In this document: one piece after another, positions 46,003-53,945 of the stretch
Position numbering within the stretch: the first letter of the stretch is position 1
Layout: every line of letters begins with the position of its first letter
Assembly: GCF_003725795.1 (NCBI RefSeq)
Contig: NZ_RBEE01000004.1
Span: 124,001 to 188,000 of the forward strand
Source of the DNA: Pedobacter jejuensis
GTDB lineage: Bacteria > Bacteroidota > Bacteroidia > Sphingobacteriales > Sphingobacteriaceae
Direction: 5' to 3'
Length of the DNA: 64,000 nucleotides
Program-made: the position numbers and the translations under genes
The notes under the pieces: generated by a model
Databases searched by the model: none
Seen by the model: the letters and a program-made list of their open reading frames with translations, nothing else
What the model was told of the DNA's origin: nothing

Positions 46003-47163
46003 TTATTTTGCGATAACGGTGATCCTCCTTCCTTCTATTTTAAAATGGACTTTATCCGTTAATTCGAAATTTTTAAGCAGGCTTTTCAGGCTTTTAGAAC
46101 GTGCATAATTTCCTTCAAAATTGATTGCTGAAACATCGCCTTTAAAATCCACATCAACATCATACCAGCGAGAAACCTTTTTCATTATAGAGTTGATATT
46201 TTCATTCTTGAAAACAAACATTTCATTTGTCCAGGCCATAACTTCATCAACATCTGCAGGTATAATTTTAAGGTTATCTTTTAGATTATTAACTGCCATC
46301 TGACCAGGAATAATCTTGATGTTTGATTTATTGTAATTTATTTTTACCGAACCCTCTAATAAAGTTGTTTCAATGAATTTATCATTTTCAAACGCCGTTA
46401 CATTAAAGTGTGTTCCTAAAACTTCTATAACCTGTTTGCCAGCTACATCTACTTTAAAAGGCTTTTCCTTATTTTTAGCCACTTCGAAATAGGCTTCGCC
46501 GGTTAAAAAAACTTTACGCTCATTACCTGCAAATGCGTTTGGAAAGCTTAGCGATGATGATGAGTTTAGCCAAACATGAGTTCCATCTGGTAAAACTACA
46601 TCATACTTCCCACCTCTTGGAATGGTTATTTTATTTAGTGTATTGGCGGCTGTTATAGAATTATTATTACTTCCCGATACCACAAGACCGTTGCCAGATT
46701 TAGTAATGTTTGAATTATTTTGTGTGCTAATGACACCGTTTTTCGAGCTTGTTAAATCGATGCTCTTACCATCAGCTAATGTTAAAGTGGCTTTGGTACT
46801 ACCCGGTAAAATTTCGATTGCTTTTTTGGTTTCTGCTTTAGCAACCATTTTTGGCGCCTTGGTTACCGATTCGTTCGTGTTACGAACTAAAAAATAAGTT
46901 GTTACAACAAATAAAGCTGCTATTGATGCTGCAACTTTCCAGTTGAACAATCGCAATTTAATCAATGGCTTTTTTTGGCTTTTGATGCTTTGTTGAATCC
47001 TCGATTTGATTGTTTCTTTTATTATCTGATTATTATGAACCGAAAAGTCAATATCCGTCAATCCTTTTTCTTGCTGATAAGCAATAAGCAAATTTTCTTC
47101 TTCCTGGGTACATGTCCCTTGAAGATAAGCTTCGCAGAGGCTTAAATACTGGTTTTCAGTCAT
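46003..47163 (-). CDS. FecR-family anti-sigma factor
   Basis: 386 residues from the ATG at 47163 (MTENQYLSLCEAYLQG). A longer frame to 47235 adds a hydrophobic extension without family support. There is a cytoplasmic N-terminal region, one membrane segment (about 77-95, KVAASIAALFVVTTYFLV), then the periplasmic FecR domain with GGKYDVVLPDGTHVWLNS, LTGEAYFEVAKN and VLGTHFNV, and a C-terminal DUF4974-like part. It would relay a signal from the STN domain of the SusC at 42384 to the sigma factor at 47333. Here the sigma gene is divergent, unlike the collinear arrangement at 2019-3847. Confidence 0.93.
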   Translation of the reverse strand: MTENQYLSLCEAYLQGTCTQEEENLLIAYQQEKGLTDIDFSVHNNQIIKETIKSRIQQSIKSQKKPLIKLRLFNWKVAASIAALFVVTTYFLVRNTNESVTKAPKMVAKAETKKAIEILPGSTKATLTLADGKSIDLTSSKNGVISTQNNSNITKSGNGLVVSGSNNNSITAANTLNKITIPRGGKYDVVLPDGTHVWLNSSSSLSFPNAFAGNERKVFLTGEAYFEVAKNKEKPFKVDVAGKQVIEVLGTHFNVTAFENDKFIETTLLEGSVKINYNKSNIKIIPGQMAVNNLKDNLKIIPADVDEVMAWTNEMFVFKNENINSIMKKVSRWYDVDVDFKGDVSAINFEGNYARSKSLKSLLKNFELTDKVHFKIEGRRITVIAK

Positions 47164-47332
47164 TACAGATTTATAAAATATTTGGTTTACAGGGGCTATT
47201 ATAGATAGAGAGACAAAAAAGATATTGACACACACATAAAAAAAATATTTTTTTTTAACTAGAATGTTACAATTGCCTTTAAGCTATTTTTTATCTGATT
47301 ATTTAATCATAGATTTATTTTCAAATATAATT

Positions 47333-47908
47333 ATGCCCAGCAGTAAACTTTCTGATTTTGAATTATTACAAAGTGTAATTTGTGATAACGAAAAAGCCTT
47401 CAATGAGCTCTTCGAGCGCCATTGGTCGAAAGTTTATGGCGTATCTTTTAGATATGTAAAAGATGAAGAAGCTGCCATGGAAATTACACATGATGTGTTT
47501 TTAAACATTTGGAATAAGAGAGATAAACTAATCATTAATTCGTTTATTAATTACGTAATTGCTGCCGCAAGCTATCACAGCATCAGAAGATTTAAGCAAA
47601 AGAAAACCGTAACATTAAGCTATATCGAAAATTACGATCAAGACGATACCAATACACATGTTTCGACCACAAATGATGGTCATGAGAAAATCCTTGTTGA
47701 GGAATTAGACCAAAAGGTTTTGCGCTCTTTAGATGAATTGCCTAAAAGATGTCGTGAAATTTATTTGCTTAGCAGAAAAGATGAACTCAGCATCACCGAA
47801 ATTGCAGAGAAATTAAATATTTCAAAAAGAACTGTTGAAAATCAAATCACAATTGCCTTAAAGCATATCAAATCATTGTTAAAAGGTTCTTACGTACTGT
47901 TTCTGTAA
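47333..47908 (+). CDS. ECF RNA polymerase sigma factor (FecR-linked)
   Basis: 191 residues from the ATG at 47333 (MPSSKLSDFELLQSVI). The upstream in-frame extension to 47264 is hydrophobic and unlikely. Region 2 shows AFNELFERHWSKVYGVSF and AAMEITHDVFLNIWNKRD. Region 4 shows LPKRCREIYLLSRKDELS and a helix-turn-helix ITEIAEKLNISKRTVENQI. It is divergent from the fecR-type gene, with 169 nt between the starts. A minus-strand TAnnTTTG match (CAAATATA on the plus strand, 47322-47329) lies in that gap and could serve fecR. Confidence 0.92.
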   Translation: MPSSKLSDFELLQSVICDNEKAFNELFERHWSKVYGVSFRYVKDEEAAMEITHDVFLNIWNKRDKLIINSFINYVIAAASYHSIRRFKQKKTVTLSYIENYDQDDTNTHVSTTNDGHEKILVEELDQKVLRSLDELPKRCREIYLLSRKDELSITEIAEKLNISKRTVENQITIALKHIKSLLKGSYVLFL

Positions 47909-47934
47909 TATCTCCCCTTCCTATTTTTCAATTA

Positions 47935-47954
47935 TGCCTAAATGCAAATAGGCA
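47935..47954. terminator. Weak hairpin after the sigma factor gene
   Basis: TGCCTA-aatgcaaa-TAGGCA, a 6-bp stem 27 nt after the stop. Suggestive only. Confidence 0.25.
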
Positions 47955-48058
47955 GGTTTATCTAGCTACACCTCACACCTTATAAGAGTGCTATCCTAAC
48001 TACTTTTCAAAACCTTTAATGCTTAAATGATGTCATTAAAGTGAAAAACATTTAACCT

Positions 48059-49060
48059 ATGAAAAACGATTTTATGACAAGACGTGAAGCAGTTACAGGT
48101 TTAGGCGTAGGTATAGCCGGACTTGCAGTTTCTCCCGCTTTCGGTGCCGAAAGCAATATAGAACCTAGCAATGGATTTGCAGGAATGGAAAATCCAACTA
48201 CGAAATATCCAAGACCTCCATTTAAGCCCCAACAACAGCCATTTCCTGGTTTATCCAGTAAAATGGATCCACAGCCAGACAATGGTGAAAAAAGTTATAA
48301 AGGTTCGGGAAGATTAACCGGAAGGAAAGCACTAATTACAGGTGGAGATTCGGGAATGGGCAGAGCAGCAGCAATTGCCTTTGCCAGAGAAGGTGCAGAT
48401 GTAGTAATTAATTATTTGCCTGCCGAAGAAGAAGACGCGAAAGAAGTTATTGATTTAATTACAAAAGCTGGCAGAAAAGGCTATGCCATTCCTGGAGATT
48501 TACGTGAAGAGACCTTTTGCAAACGTCTAGTTGAAGATAGCGTAAAACGCATGGGCGGACTGGACATTGTAGTGAGTAATGCAGCTCGCCAACAAACCAA
48601 ACCATCAATTTTAGATATCAGTAGCGAAGATTTCGATGCAACGATGAAAACAAATATTTACGGGCCATTTTGGTTGTTAAAAGCAGCTATTCCACATTTA
48701 AACCCAGGCTCGAGTATTATTGTTACAACATCAGAACAAGCCACAGACCCATCTCCAGAATTGTTTGATTATGCACAAACTAAAGCAGCAAACACAAGTA
48801 CAGTACGTTCATTAGCTAAATTTTTAGCTCCAAAAGGTGTGCGTGTAAATGGTGTTGCTCCTGGTCCGATTTGGACACCACTGCAGGTTGCTGGTGGTGC
48901 TACAAATGAAAAATTAATGCAGTTTGGTAAAGCAACTCCAATGGGTAGACCAGGACAGCCGGCAGAATTGGCTTCGATTTATGTTCAGCTTGCAGATAAT
49001 GGCGCAAGTTATTCAACAGGACAAATTTACGGTGCAATGGGCGGTGGTGGCCAACCTTAG
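48059..49060 (+). CDS. SDR-family oxidoreductase with exported-type N-terminus
   Basis: 333 residues. The N-terminus carries a Tat-like motif and hydrophobic stretch (TRREAVTGLGVGIAGLAVSPAFGAES), then a Pro-rich linker. The Rossmann domain starts near residue 88 with ALITGGDSGMGRAAAIAFAREG. Catalytic residues include Ser in VTTSEQATDPS and the Tyr-x-x-x-Lys in DYAQTKAAN. VNGVAPGPIWTPLQ and the C-terminal GQIYGAMGGGG match the YhdF/YghA-like group. It is an NAD(P)-dependent dehydrogenase of unknown substrate. Cytoplasmic relatives lack the leader, so periplasmic location is possible, though an NAD(P) enzyme there would be unusual. Confidence 0.9.
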   Translation: MKNDFMTRREAVTGLGVGIAGLAVSPAFGAESNIEPSNGFAGMENPTTKYPRPPFKPQQQPFPGLSSKMDPQPDNGEKSYKGSGRLTGRKALITGGDSGMGRAAAIAFAREGADVVINYLPAEEEDAKEVIDLITKAGRKGYAIPGDLREETFCKRLVEDSVKRMGGLDIVVSNAARQQTKPSILDISSEDFDATMKTNIYGPFWLLKAAIPHLNPGSSIIVTTSEQATDPSPELFDYAQTKAANTSTVRSLAKFLAPKGVRVNGVAPGPIWTPLQVAGGATNEKLMQFGKATPMGRPGQPAELASIYVQLADNGASYSTGQIYGAMGGGGQP

Positions 49061-49114
49061 ATAGGTAGTTGTCGATTTTCAGTTGCCAATTACTTATTAG
49101 TTTCAACCAATTTT

Positions 49115-49161
49115 AAATCTTACTGTCTCGAATCTTGTTTGATCGAGATGGTAAGATTTTT
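49115..49161 (+). terminator. Likely rho-independent terminator of the SDR gene
   Basis: AAATCTTAC (49115-49123) pairs with GTAAGATTT (49151-49159), with an inner CTCGA/TCGAG stem and a TTTTT run at the end. It begins 55 nt after the SDR stop. Confidence 0.6.
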
Positions 49162-49229
49162 AACGATTTAGATGCCAATTGACATCCAATCTGAAATTGT
49201 TGTTCAATTGAAATTTTATTAGCCTGACT

Positions 49230-49360
49230 TCCATTATTAATTTCATTCACATCATTAATGAGCTACTTTTTTTAGTTTACGTCACCCTGAATTTATTTCA
49301 GGGTCTTTTTTGCAGGAACGATGCTGAAATAAATCAAGCAAGACATTTCGTACAAGCAAC
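49230..49360. repeat. Family B palindromic repeat, copy B2 (most complete)
   Basis: A leading AT-rich segment with taatgagct is followed by GTC and the perfect hairpin ACCCTGAA-tttat-TTCAGGGT (49284-49304), a spacer ending TGCAGGAACG, and a second half (49321-49345) that is a diverged reverse complement of the first. The whole unit is therefore one large imperfect palindrome. The flanking 49161-49229 and 49361-49500 hold nothing I can name. Confidence 0.7.
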
Positions 49361-49500
49361 AAAATATTAAGTTTTAGAATCAATATCAGCTTATTTAGAT
49401 TGCCACAGAAACACAAAATTCACGGAATATTGCGTTTGCAATGAGGTAAAGAACAATAAGGTGTTCTAATGCTAAAAGCACCTTACTTTTGTTAGCTAAA

Positions 49501-49569
49501 CCTGATTGCAGTGTAAAGCCCGCAATCCCGATTTTTCATCGGGAGCGGACTTGAAACGAAAAGCAGGAC
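49501..49569. repeat. Composite hairpin unit (family C)
   Basis: Nested inverted repeats: CCCGAT-ttttc-ATCGGG (49527-49543) inside AGCCCGC/GCGGACT (49517-49523 and 49545-49551, one wobble), with outer CCTG (49501) and CAGG (49564). Only one copy is in the window. It sits between family B copies B2 and B3, so this gap is crowded with palindromic units. Confidence 0.5.
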
Positions 49570-49670
49570 AGGAAAACCAAAAGAATTACTGAACGTAAGT
49601 TTCCAAAAAATTATTACCCTCAGTTAGATATTCATTTCTTCACATAATTAATAAACTGTTTCTTTTAGTC

Positions 49671-49750
49671 AACGTCACCCTGAATTTATTTCAGGGTCTT
49701 CATTGCAGGAAAGATGCTGAACTAAATTCAGCAAGACGTGTCGTACAAGC
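49671..49750. repeat. Family B palindromic repeat, copy B3
   Basis: The perfect hairpin ACCCTGAA-tttat-TTCAGGGT (49677-49697) and a second hairpin TGCTGAA-ctaaa-TTCAGCA (49715-49733) are followed by AGACGTGTCGTACAA. The order and spacer are the same as in B2, 390 bp upstream, in direct orientation. Confidence 0.7.
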
Positions 49751-49825
49751 AATATGGCAATAAAACAGTAAAATATTAAGTTTCAGAATCGAACTTAAGG
49801 TATCAAGTAAATCACATATTAAAAT

Positions 49826-49904
49826 AATGAACAAATTACACGCTTGTTCATTTCTGTTCATTCGCCATTTACGAAAACTTGCTAATTGTTAGTTTTCGTA
49901 AATG
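49826..49904. promoter_or_regulatory. Two stacked inverted repeats directly before an unknown secreted-protein gene
   Basis: AATGAACAA (49826-49834) and TTGTTCATT (49844-49852) form a perfect 9-bp pair, with another TGTTCATT at 49855-49862. CATTTACGAAAACT (49866-49879) and AGTTTTCGTAAATG (49891-49904) form a perfect 14-bp pair ending 4 nt before the ATG at 49909. They could be operators, a translation-blocking hairpin or a recombination site. Confidence 0.6.
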
Positions 49905-49908
49905 ATGC

Positions 49909-50277
49909 ATGACCAAACTAATTACATTCTTGCTTATTGTAATTTCTATTAATGCATTTGGACAAACTGGATGCAGAAGGATTAGTGATGGTGTGCTGTT
50001 CCAAAACCAAATACTTTTTAGTTCTGATTATAATTCCTTCATTCCATTTAATGGTGATGTTTCTATGTTTTGCTTACCTCCTGGAAATACAGGAACTTCT
50101 TGTAACATTAGAAATCCTATCACGCAAGTGACAAGTCCAGGCCGATTTGGCGCATATAGTGCAATTAATTGTGATATAGATGATTATACAATGGTTGCTG
50201 TTTTTATATCAGGAGTTTTCGGCATAAAGATGTTAAGAAGGTTCATTTTGCATAAATTTACAAGCTTTCTTATCTAG
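49909..50277 (+). CDS. Small secreted protein of unknown function with C-terminal membrane segment
   Basis: 122 residues. A signal peptide (LITFLLIVISINAFGQ) precedes a Cys-containing domain of about 70 residues (GCRRISDGVLFQNQ, MFCLPPGNTGTSCNIRNP). Near the C-terminus NCDIDDYTMVAVFISGVFGI reads as an acidic pair, a short hydrophobic stretch and then a basic tail (KMLRRFILHKF), which resembles a C-terminal anchor. I do not recognise the family. Two inverted repeats lie immediately upstream. The next gene, an acetylesterase, starts 75 nt later on the same strand and could be co-transcribed. Confidence 0.6.
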   Translation: MTKLITFLLIVISINAFGQTGCRRISDGVLFQNQILFSSDYNSFIPFNGDVSMFCLPPGNTGTSCNIRNPITQVTSPGRFGAYSAINCDIDDYTMVAVFISGVFGIKMLRRFILHKFTSFLI

Positions 50278-50352
50278 ATATCAATGCGTTTTATCATCAC
50301 TTTTAGATAAAATTTGCATACTTCTTCCACGGCCATTTCAGTATTTTTCCTA

Positions 50353-52311
50353 ATGATTAAAATCATTTTATTTATATGCTTAAGCTGCTTAAGCTTTTCT
50401 GGTTTCGCAACAATCAAGCTTCCTAGCCTTGTTGGAAACAATATGGTGCTCCAAAGAGAAAAGCCTATAAAAATTTGGGGATATGGCACACCAGGCGAAA
50501 AAATTGTATTGAAATTTGCCGAAAAAGATTTTACAACTACAACATCAAGTTCAGGAAAGTGGGAAATTACCATGCCTAAAATGAAAGCTGGCGGTCCTTA
50601 CCAAATGGTATTAACTGGCGAAAATAAAATTACCCTTTCAAATATTTTAATTGGCGATCTGTGGATTTGCTCAGGTCAATCAAACATGGAATTTAATCTT
50701 AAAGATGTTTTCAACGCAGATAGAGAGGTAAATGCAGCTAATTATCCACAAATAAGATTGTATAGCATTGATAAGCAAATTTCGCTCACCGAGAAAGAGG
50801 ATACTAAAGGAAGCTGGAATTTGTGTACAAGTGATAATGCAAAATACTTTTCGGCTATCGGCTACTTTTTTGGCAGAAGAATTAACCAGGATTTAAAGGT
50901 TCCTATCGGTTTAATAAATGCAAGCTGGGGTGGCACGGTTATCGAAAGTTGGATATGTAAGGATGGCTTATTAAACGAAGAAACCTTTGGTAAAAAAGCA
51001 CAGGAAGTTTCAAAGTTTGACACCGCCACCTACAATAAAAACCAGCGATTGCTGAATAATAAATGGGTAGCTGATTTTAACCGTCAGGATGAAGGCTTTA
51101 AAGACGGGAATTATATCTGGGGCAATGCAAACAGCTCAAACTGGAACAACATCAACATGCCTAACGGATGGGAATTTACAGGAAAACCAGATTTATGGGA
51201 AATGGATGGCATTGTTTGGTTTAAGAAAGAGGTTGAGCTTACGGAGAAAGATTTACAACAAAATGCAATACTGAATTTAGGTGTAATTTTAAATGCAGAT
51301 AAAACCTTTTTCAACGGCGTGTTGATAGGAGAAACCGATGATGCATGGGGTAAAGTTCGAAACTATACCATCCCAAAAAAGCTTTTAAAAATTGGTAAAA
51401 ATACTATCACGGTTCGTATTGAAAATTATGGCGGCGATGGTGGCTTCTCTAACAAAGCAGATCAATTCTATATTTATACGAATGAAAAAACGACTAATTT
51501 AGCAGGCGAATGGAAGTACAAAATTGGCTACAAATTAACAACTTATAATCGACCTGAAAAGCAAATCAATCCGAACACGTTGCCGACGCTTATGTATAAT
51601 AATATGATTAGCCCTCTAGTTGATTTAAGTATTAAAGGTGTGTTGTGGTATCAAGGAGAAAGCAATTGGGATAGAGGATATCAATATCGTGAGCTTTTTC
51701 CAAGGATGATTTCAGATTGGAGGATGAAATTTAAGGACAAAGATTTTCCGTTTCTTTTCGTACAACTGGCCAATTACCATAAAAAAAGCGATAACCCTGC
51801 TGATTCTTATTTAGCTGAAGTTAGAGAAGCTCAGGACTTAACCCAAAAGGTTGAAAATACTGGAATGGTTACCGCAATTGATGTTGGCGATGCAGCAAAT
51901 ATTCACCCTAAAAATAAACAAGAGGTTGGCAGAAGATTGGCGCTTTTAGCCGAAAAACAGGTTTACAATCTAGATGCTGATTCGTTGAGTTCATCATACG
52001 AAAGTTTCAAGATAAATGGCAATTCAATACAGCTTAAATTTAAAAATGTTTATGATGGGCTGAAATCGAAGTCGGGCATATTGGGTAACTTTCAAATTGC
52101 CGGAGCAAATAAAGTTTGGTACTGGGCAAATGCAAAAATCACCAGTAAAAATACGATAGATGTTAGTAGCGATAAGGTTCAGGATCCAATAGCTGTTCGC
52201 TACGCATGGGAAGATAATCCTGCCGAAGCCAATGTGATTAACTCGAAAGGATTACCATTATTTCCATTCAGAACAGATGATTGGAAAGGAATCTCATATG
52301 GAAAGAAATAA
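50353..52311 (+). CDS. SGNH-family carbohydrate acetylesterase (sialate O-acetylesterase-like)
   Basis: 652 residues from the ATG at 50353. The in-frame start at 50314 would bury the signal peptide (IILFICLSCLSFSGFA). An N-terminal beta domain (PSLVGNNMVLQREKPIKIWG) leads to the esterase Ser in ICSGQSNMEFNL. A jelly-roll insert (about 260-410, ILNLGVILNADKTFFNGVLIG) interrupts the catalytic domain, which resumes with VLWYQGESNWDRGYQYRELF. The catalytic His/Asp block is DVGDAANIHPKNK. Proteins annotated as sialate O-acetylesterase often remove acetyl groups from plant polysaccharides. Close to a mannan locus, deacetylation of galactoglucomannan is a plausible role. Confidence 0.9.
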   Translation: MIKIILFICLSCLSFSGFATIKLPSLVGNNMVLQREKPIKIWGYGTPGEKIVLKFAEKDFTTTTSSSGKWEITMPKMKAGGPYQMVLTGENKITLSNILIGDLWICSGQSNMEFNLKDVFNADREVNAANYPQIRLYSIDKQISLTEKEDTKGSWNLCTSDNAKYFSAIGYFFGRRINQDLKVPIGLINASWGGTVIESWICKDGLLNEETFGKKAQEVSKFDTATYNKNQRLLNNKWVADFNRQDEGFKDGNYIWGNANSSNWNNINMPNGWEFTGKPDLWEMDGIVWFKKEVELTEKDLQQNAILNLGVILNADKTFFNGVLIGETDDAWGKVRNYTIPKKLLKIGKNTITVRIENYGGDGGFSNKADQFYIYTNEKTTNLAGEWKYKIGYKLTTYNRPEKQINPNTLPTLMYNNMISPLVDLSIKGVLWYQGESNWDRGYQYRELFPRMISDWRMKFKDKDFPFLFVQLANYHKKSDNPADSYLAEVREAQDLTQKVENTGMVTAIDVGDAANIHPKNKQEVGRRLALLAEKQVYNLDADSLSSSYESFKINGNSIQLKFKNVYDGLKSKSGILGNFQIAGANKVWYWANAKITSKNTIDVSSDKVQDPIAVRYAWEDNPAEANVINSKGLPLFPFRTDDWKGISYGKK

Positions 52312-52343
52312 ATTTAGGTTATTAGGATTGTCATCTGTTTTTA

Positions 52344-52522
52344 CCTCACCCTATTAAAATATTTGGTTTGGCTAATTTTGTGCTATCCCTCTCCTTTAAG
52401 AGAGGGATTAAATGGGCTGGTGAGTGGTGATCACTCGCTTATAAAACAGGTTTTCATCTCCCTATCTTCAAGAAGAGGGAAGCGATGCTCAATAAACAAC
52501 CACCACCTTTCATAGGGCGAGG
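52344..52522. repeat. Family A element, copy A2a (complete)
   Basis: 179 bp between the convergent acetylesterase and epimerase genes. It starts TTTTTACCTCACCCT (from 52338) and ends AGGGCGAGG (52514-52522), the terminal inverted pair with one change. Hairpin 1 is ATCCCTCTC-ctttaa-GAGAGGGAT. Hairpin 2 is degenerate (CTCCCTATC...GAAGAGGGAAG). Confidence 0.72.
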
Positions 52523-52558
52523 TTAAAAAACTATGTTTCAAAATTAATGAGCTGAAAA

Positions 52559-52665
52559 CCTCACCCTGTTAAAGTTTTTGGTTTGGCTTATTTTGTGCTA
52601 TCCCTCTCCTTGAAGAGAGGGATTTAATGGCCTTGTGAGTGATGGTCACTCGCTTATGAAACAGG
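52559..52665. repeat. Family A element, copy A2b (left half only)
   Basis: A direct, highly similar copy of the first 110 bp of A2a: CCTCACCCT at 52559, hairpin TCCCTCTC-cttgaa-GAGAGGGA, then tcactcgcttatgaaacagg. The right hairpin and the AGGGTGAGG end are missing. The remaining bases to 52742 hold nothing else recognisable. Confidence 0.68.
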
Positions 52666-52742
52666 TTTTCGTAAAGAGATGGTCTAATCACTATTCTCTT
52701 GATTTCTTAATGTTTTAAATCACGATATCATAATCGAAGATC

Positions 52743-53936
52743 TTAATTTCCTATTCTTTTAATTAATTCTATGCAAGCCCGGCTATTGTGGTATGGGCAT
52801 TTCCAAACGCCAACTTTATCTTCCTTTGGCATTATTTCTCCACCTGCTGTAATGCCCCAAAACCACTCTCCTTTATCGTAATCTATAATTTTGTTCTTTA
52901 CGAACAACCAGTTTTGAAGGCTGATATTTAAGAATTTTTCGTCATTTGTAATTTGCCAGGCATTAAAAAAACCAACCATAGCCTCTGCCTGTACCCACCA
53001 ATGTTTCTCTTTGATAATATGGTTTTCAGCAGGTTCATATTCATACCACAAACTTCCATCAGCATCCAAACCATTGATAGAAACTTCCGCTATTTTTACT
53101 GATATGGATTTTACTGATGCAATTAGTGCCTCGTCTCCTACTGCCTCTGTTGCCTCCAGAAGCAACCATGATGCCTCAATATCATGTCCGTAAGAAATTA
53201 TATCTGATTTAGCTTGCCAATTTTCATCAAAAAACAAGATTAGGTTTCCTGTTTCAGGATGTATGATGTGGATTAAAAAGTCGTTAATTAAACCGATGAT
53301 TTTTTGCTTCAAATCCTCATCGGGCCAATTGCGGTAAAGTGTTGTAAACGCTTCTAGAACATGCAAATGGGTGTTCATTGTTTTCTTTTCGTTGGCATCT
53401 TTAGCACTCAAGCGTAAATCATCTAACGATTTCCATTCCCTATTGAAAGCTTCAAAATACCCGCCGTTTTTATCATCAAAACTATGATTGATTAAATCGT
53501 TGTACAGCTTAATTGCCATTGTTTTAGCATCTTCATTCTGGCTGGCTATATAATATTCACTAAATGCATAAATGGTAAATGCGTTGGCGTAAACTTGCTT
53601 TTTGGTATCAACAGGTTTTCCTTTAGCATCAATTAGCCAATAAACGCCACCATAAACTTTATCAATAAAAAAATTTGTTATGTAATTAAAAGCCCGATGG
53701 GCAATTTCCAAGTATTCTGGATTCGCCTTTAAATTATGAGCTGCAGAAAAAGACCAAAGAATCCTTGCATTAAGCACACTACCTTTTGGTGCAGAAAAAT
53801 TAATGTTATTGTAATTATCGATTTTTCCTACAAAACCTCCATTAATCTCATCTACTGCAAAGTGCTTCCAATAGTATAGAATATTGTCGAGCTCCTGGCT
53901 TAATTCTTCCTGATATTTTTCTAATTCCAATCTCAA
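52743..53936 (-). CDS. AGE-family epimerase, probable cellobiose/mannobiose 2-epimerase
   Basis: 397 residues, normal for cellobiose 2-epimerases. The (alpha/alpha)6 barrel shows the family blocks LYYWKHFAVDEINGGFVG, NARILWSFSAAH, NTHLHVLEAFTTLYRNW, SYGHDIEASWLLLEA (catalytic His), KHWWVQAEAMVGFFNA and KCPYHNSRACIE (second catalytic His). It converts beta-1,4-mannobiose to mannosyl-beta-1,4-glucose at the reducing end. The GH130 phosphorylase gene lies 9 nt upstream on the same strand. The order mannanase, symporter, GH130, epimerase contains the same genes as the characterised Bacteroides fragilis mannan module. There is no signal peptide, so it acts in the cytoplasm. Confidence 0.93.
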   Translation of the reverse strand: MRLELEKYQEELSQELDNILYYWKHFAVDEINGGFVGKIDNYNNINFSAPKGSVLNARILWSFSAAHNLKANPEYLEIAHRAFNYITNFFIDKVYGGVYWLIDAKGKPVDTKKQVYANAFTIYAFSEYYIASQNEDAKTMAIKLYNDLINHSFDDKNGGYFEAFNREWKSLDDLRLSAKDANEKKTMNTHLHVLEAFTTLYRNWPDEDLKQKIIGLINDFLIHIIHPETGNLILFFDENWQAKSDIISYGHDIEASWLLLEATEAVGDEALIASVKSISVKIAEVSINGLDADGSLWYEYEPAENHIIKEKHWWVQAEAMVGFFNAWQITNDEKFLNISLQNWLFVKNKIIDYDKGEWFWGITAGGEIMPKEDKVGVWKCPYHNSRACIELIKRIGN

Positions 53937-53945
53937 ACCTATCTA

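Noticed and set aside
49866-49904. Invertible promoter switch of the Bacteroides type
   Set aside because: The arms are only 11 nt apart, too close to flank an invertible promoter, and no partner repeat or tyrosine recombinase was seen in the window.
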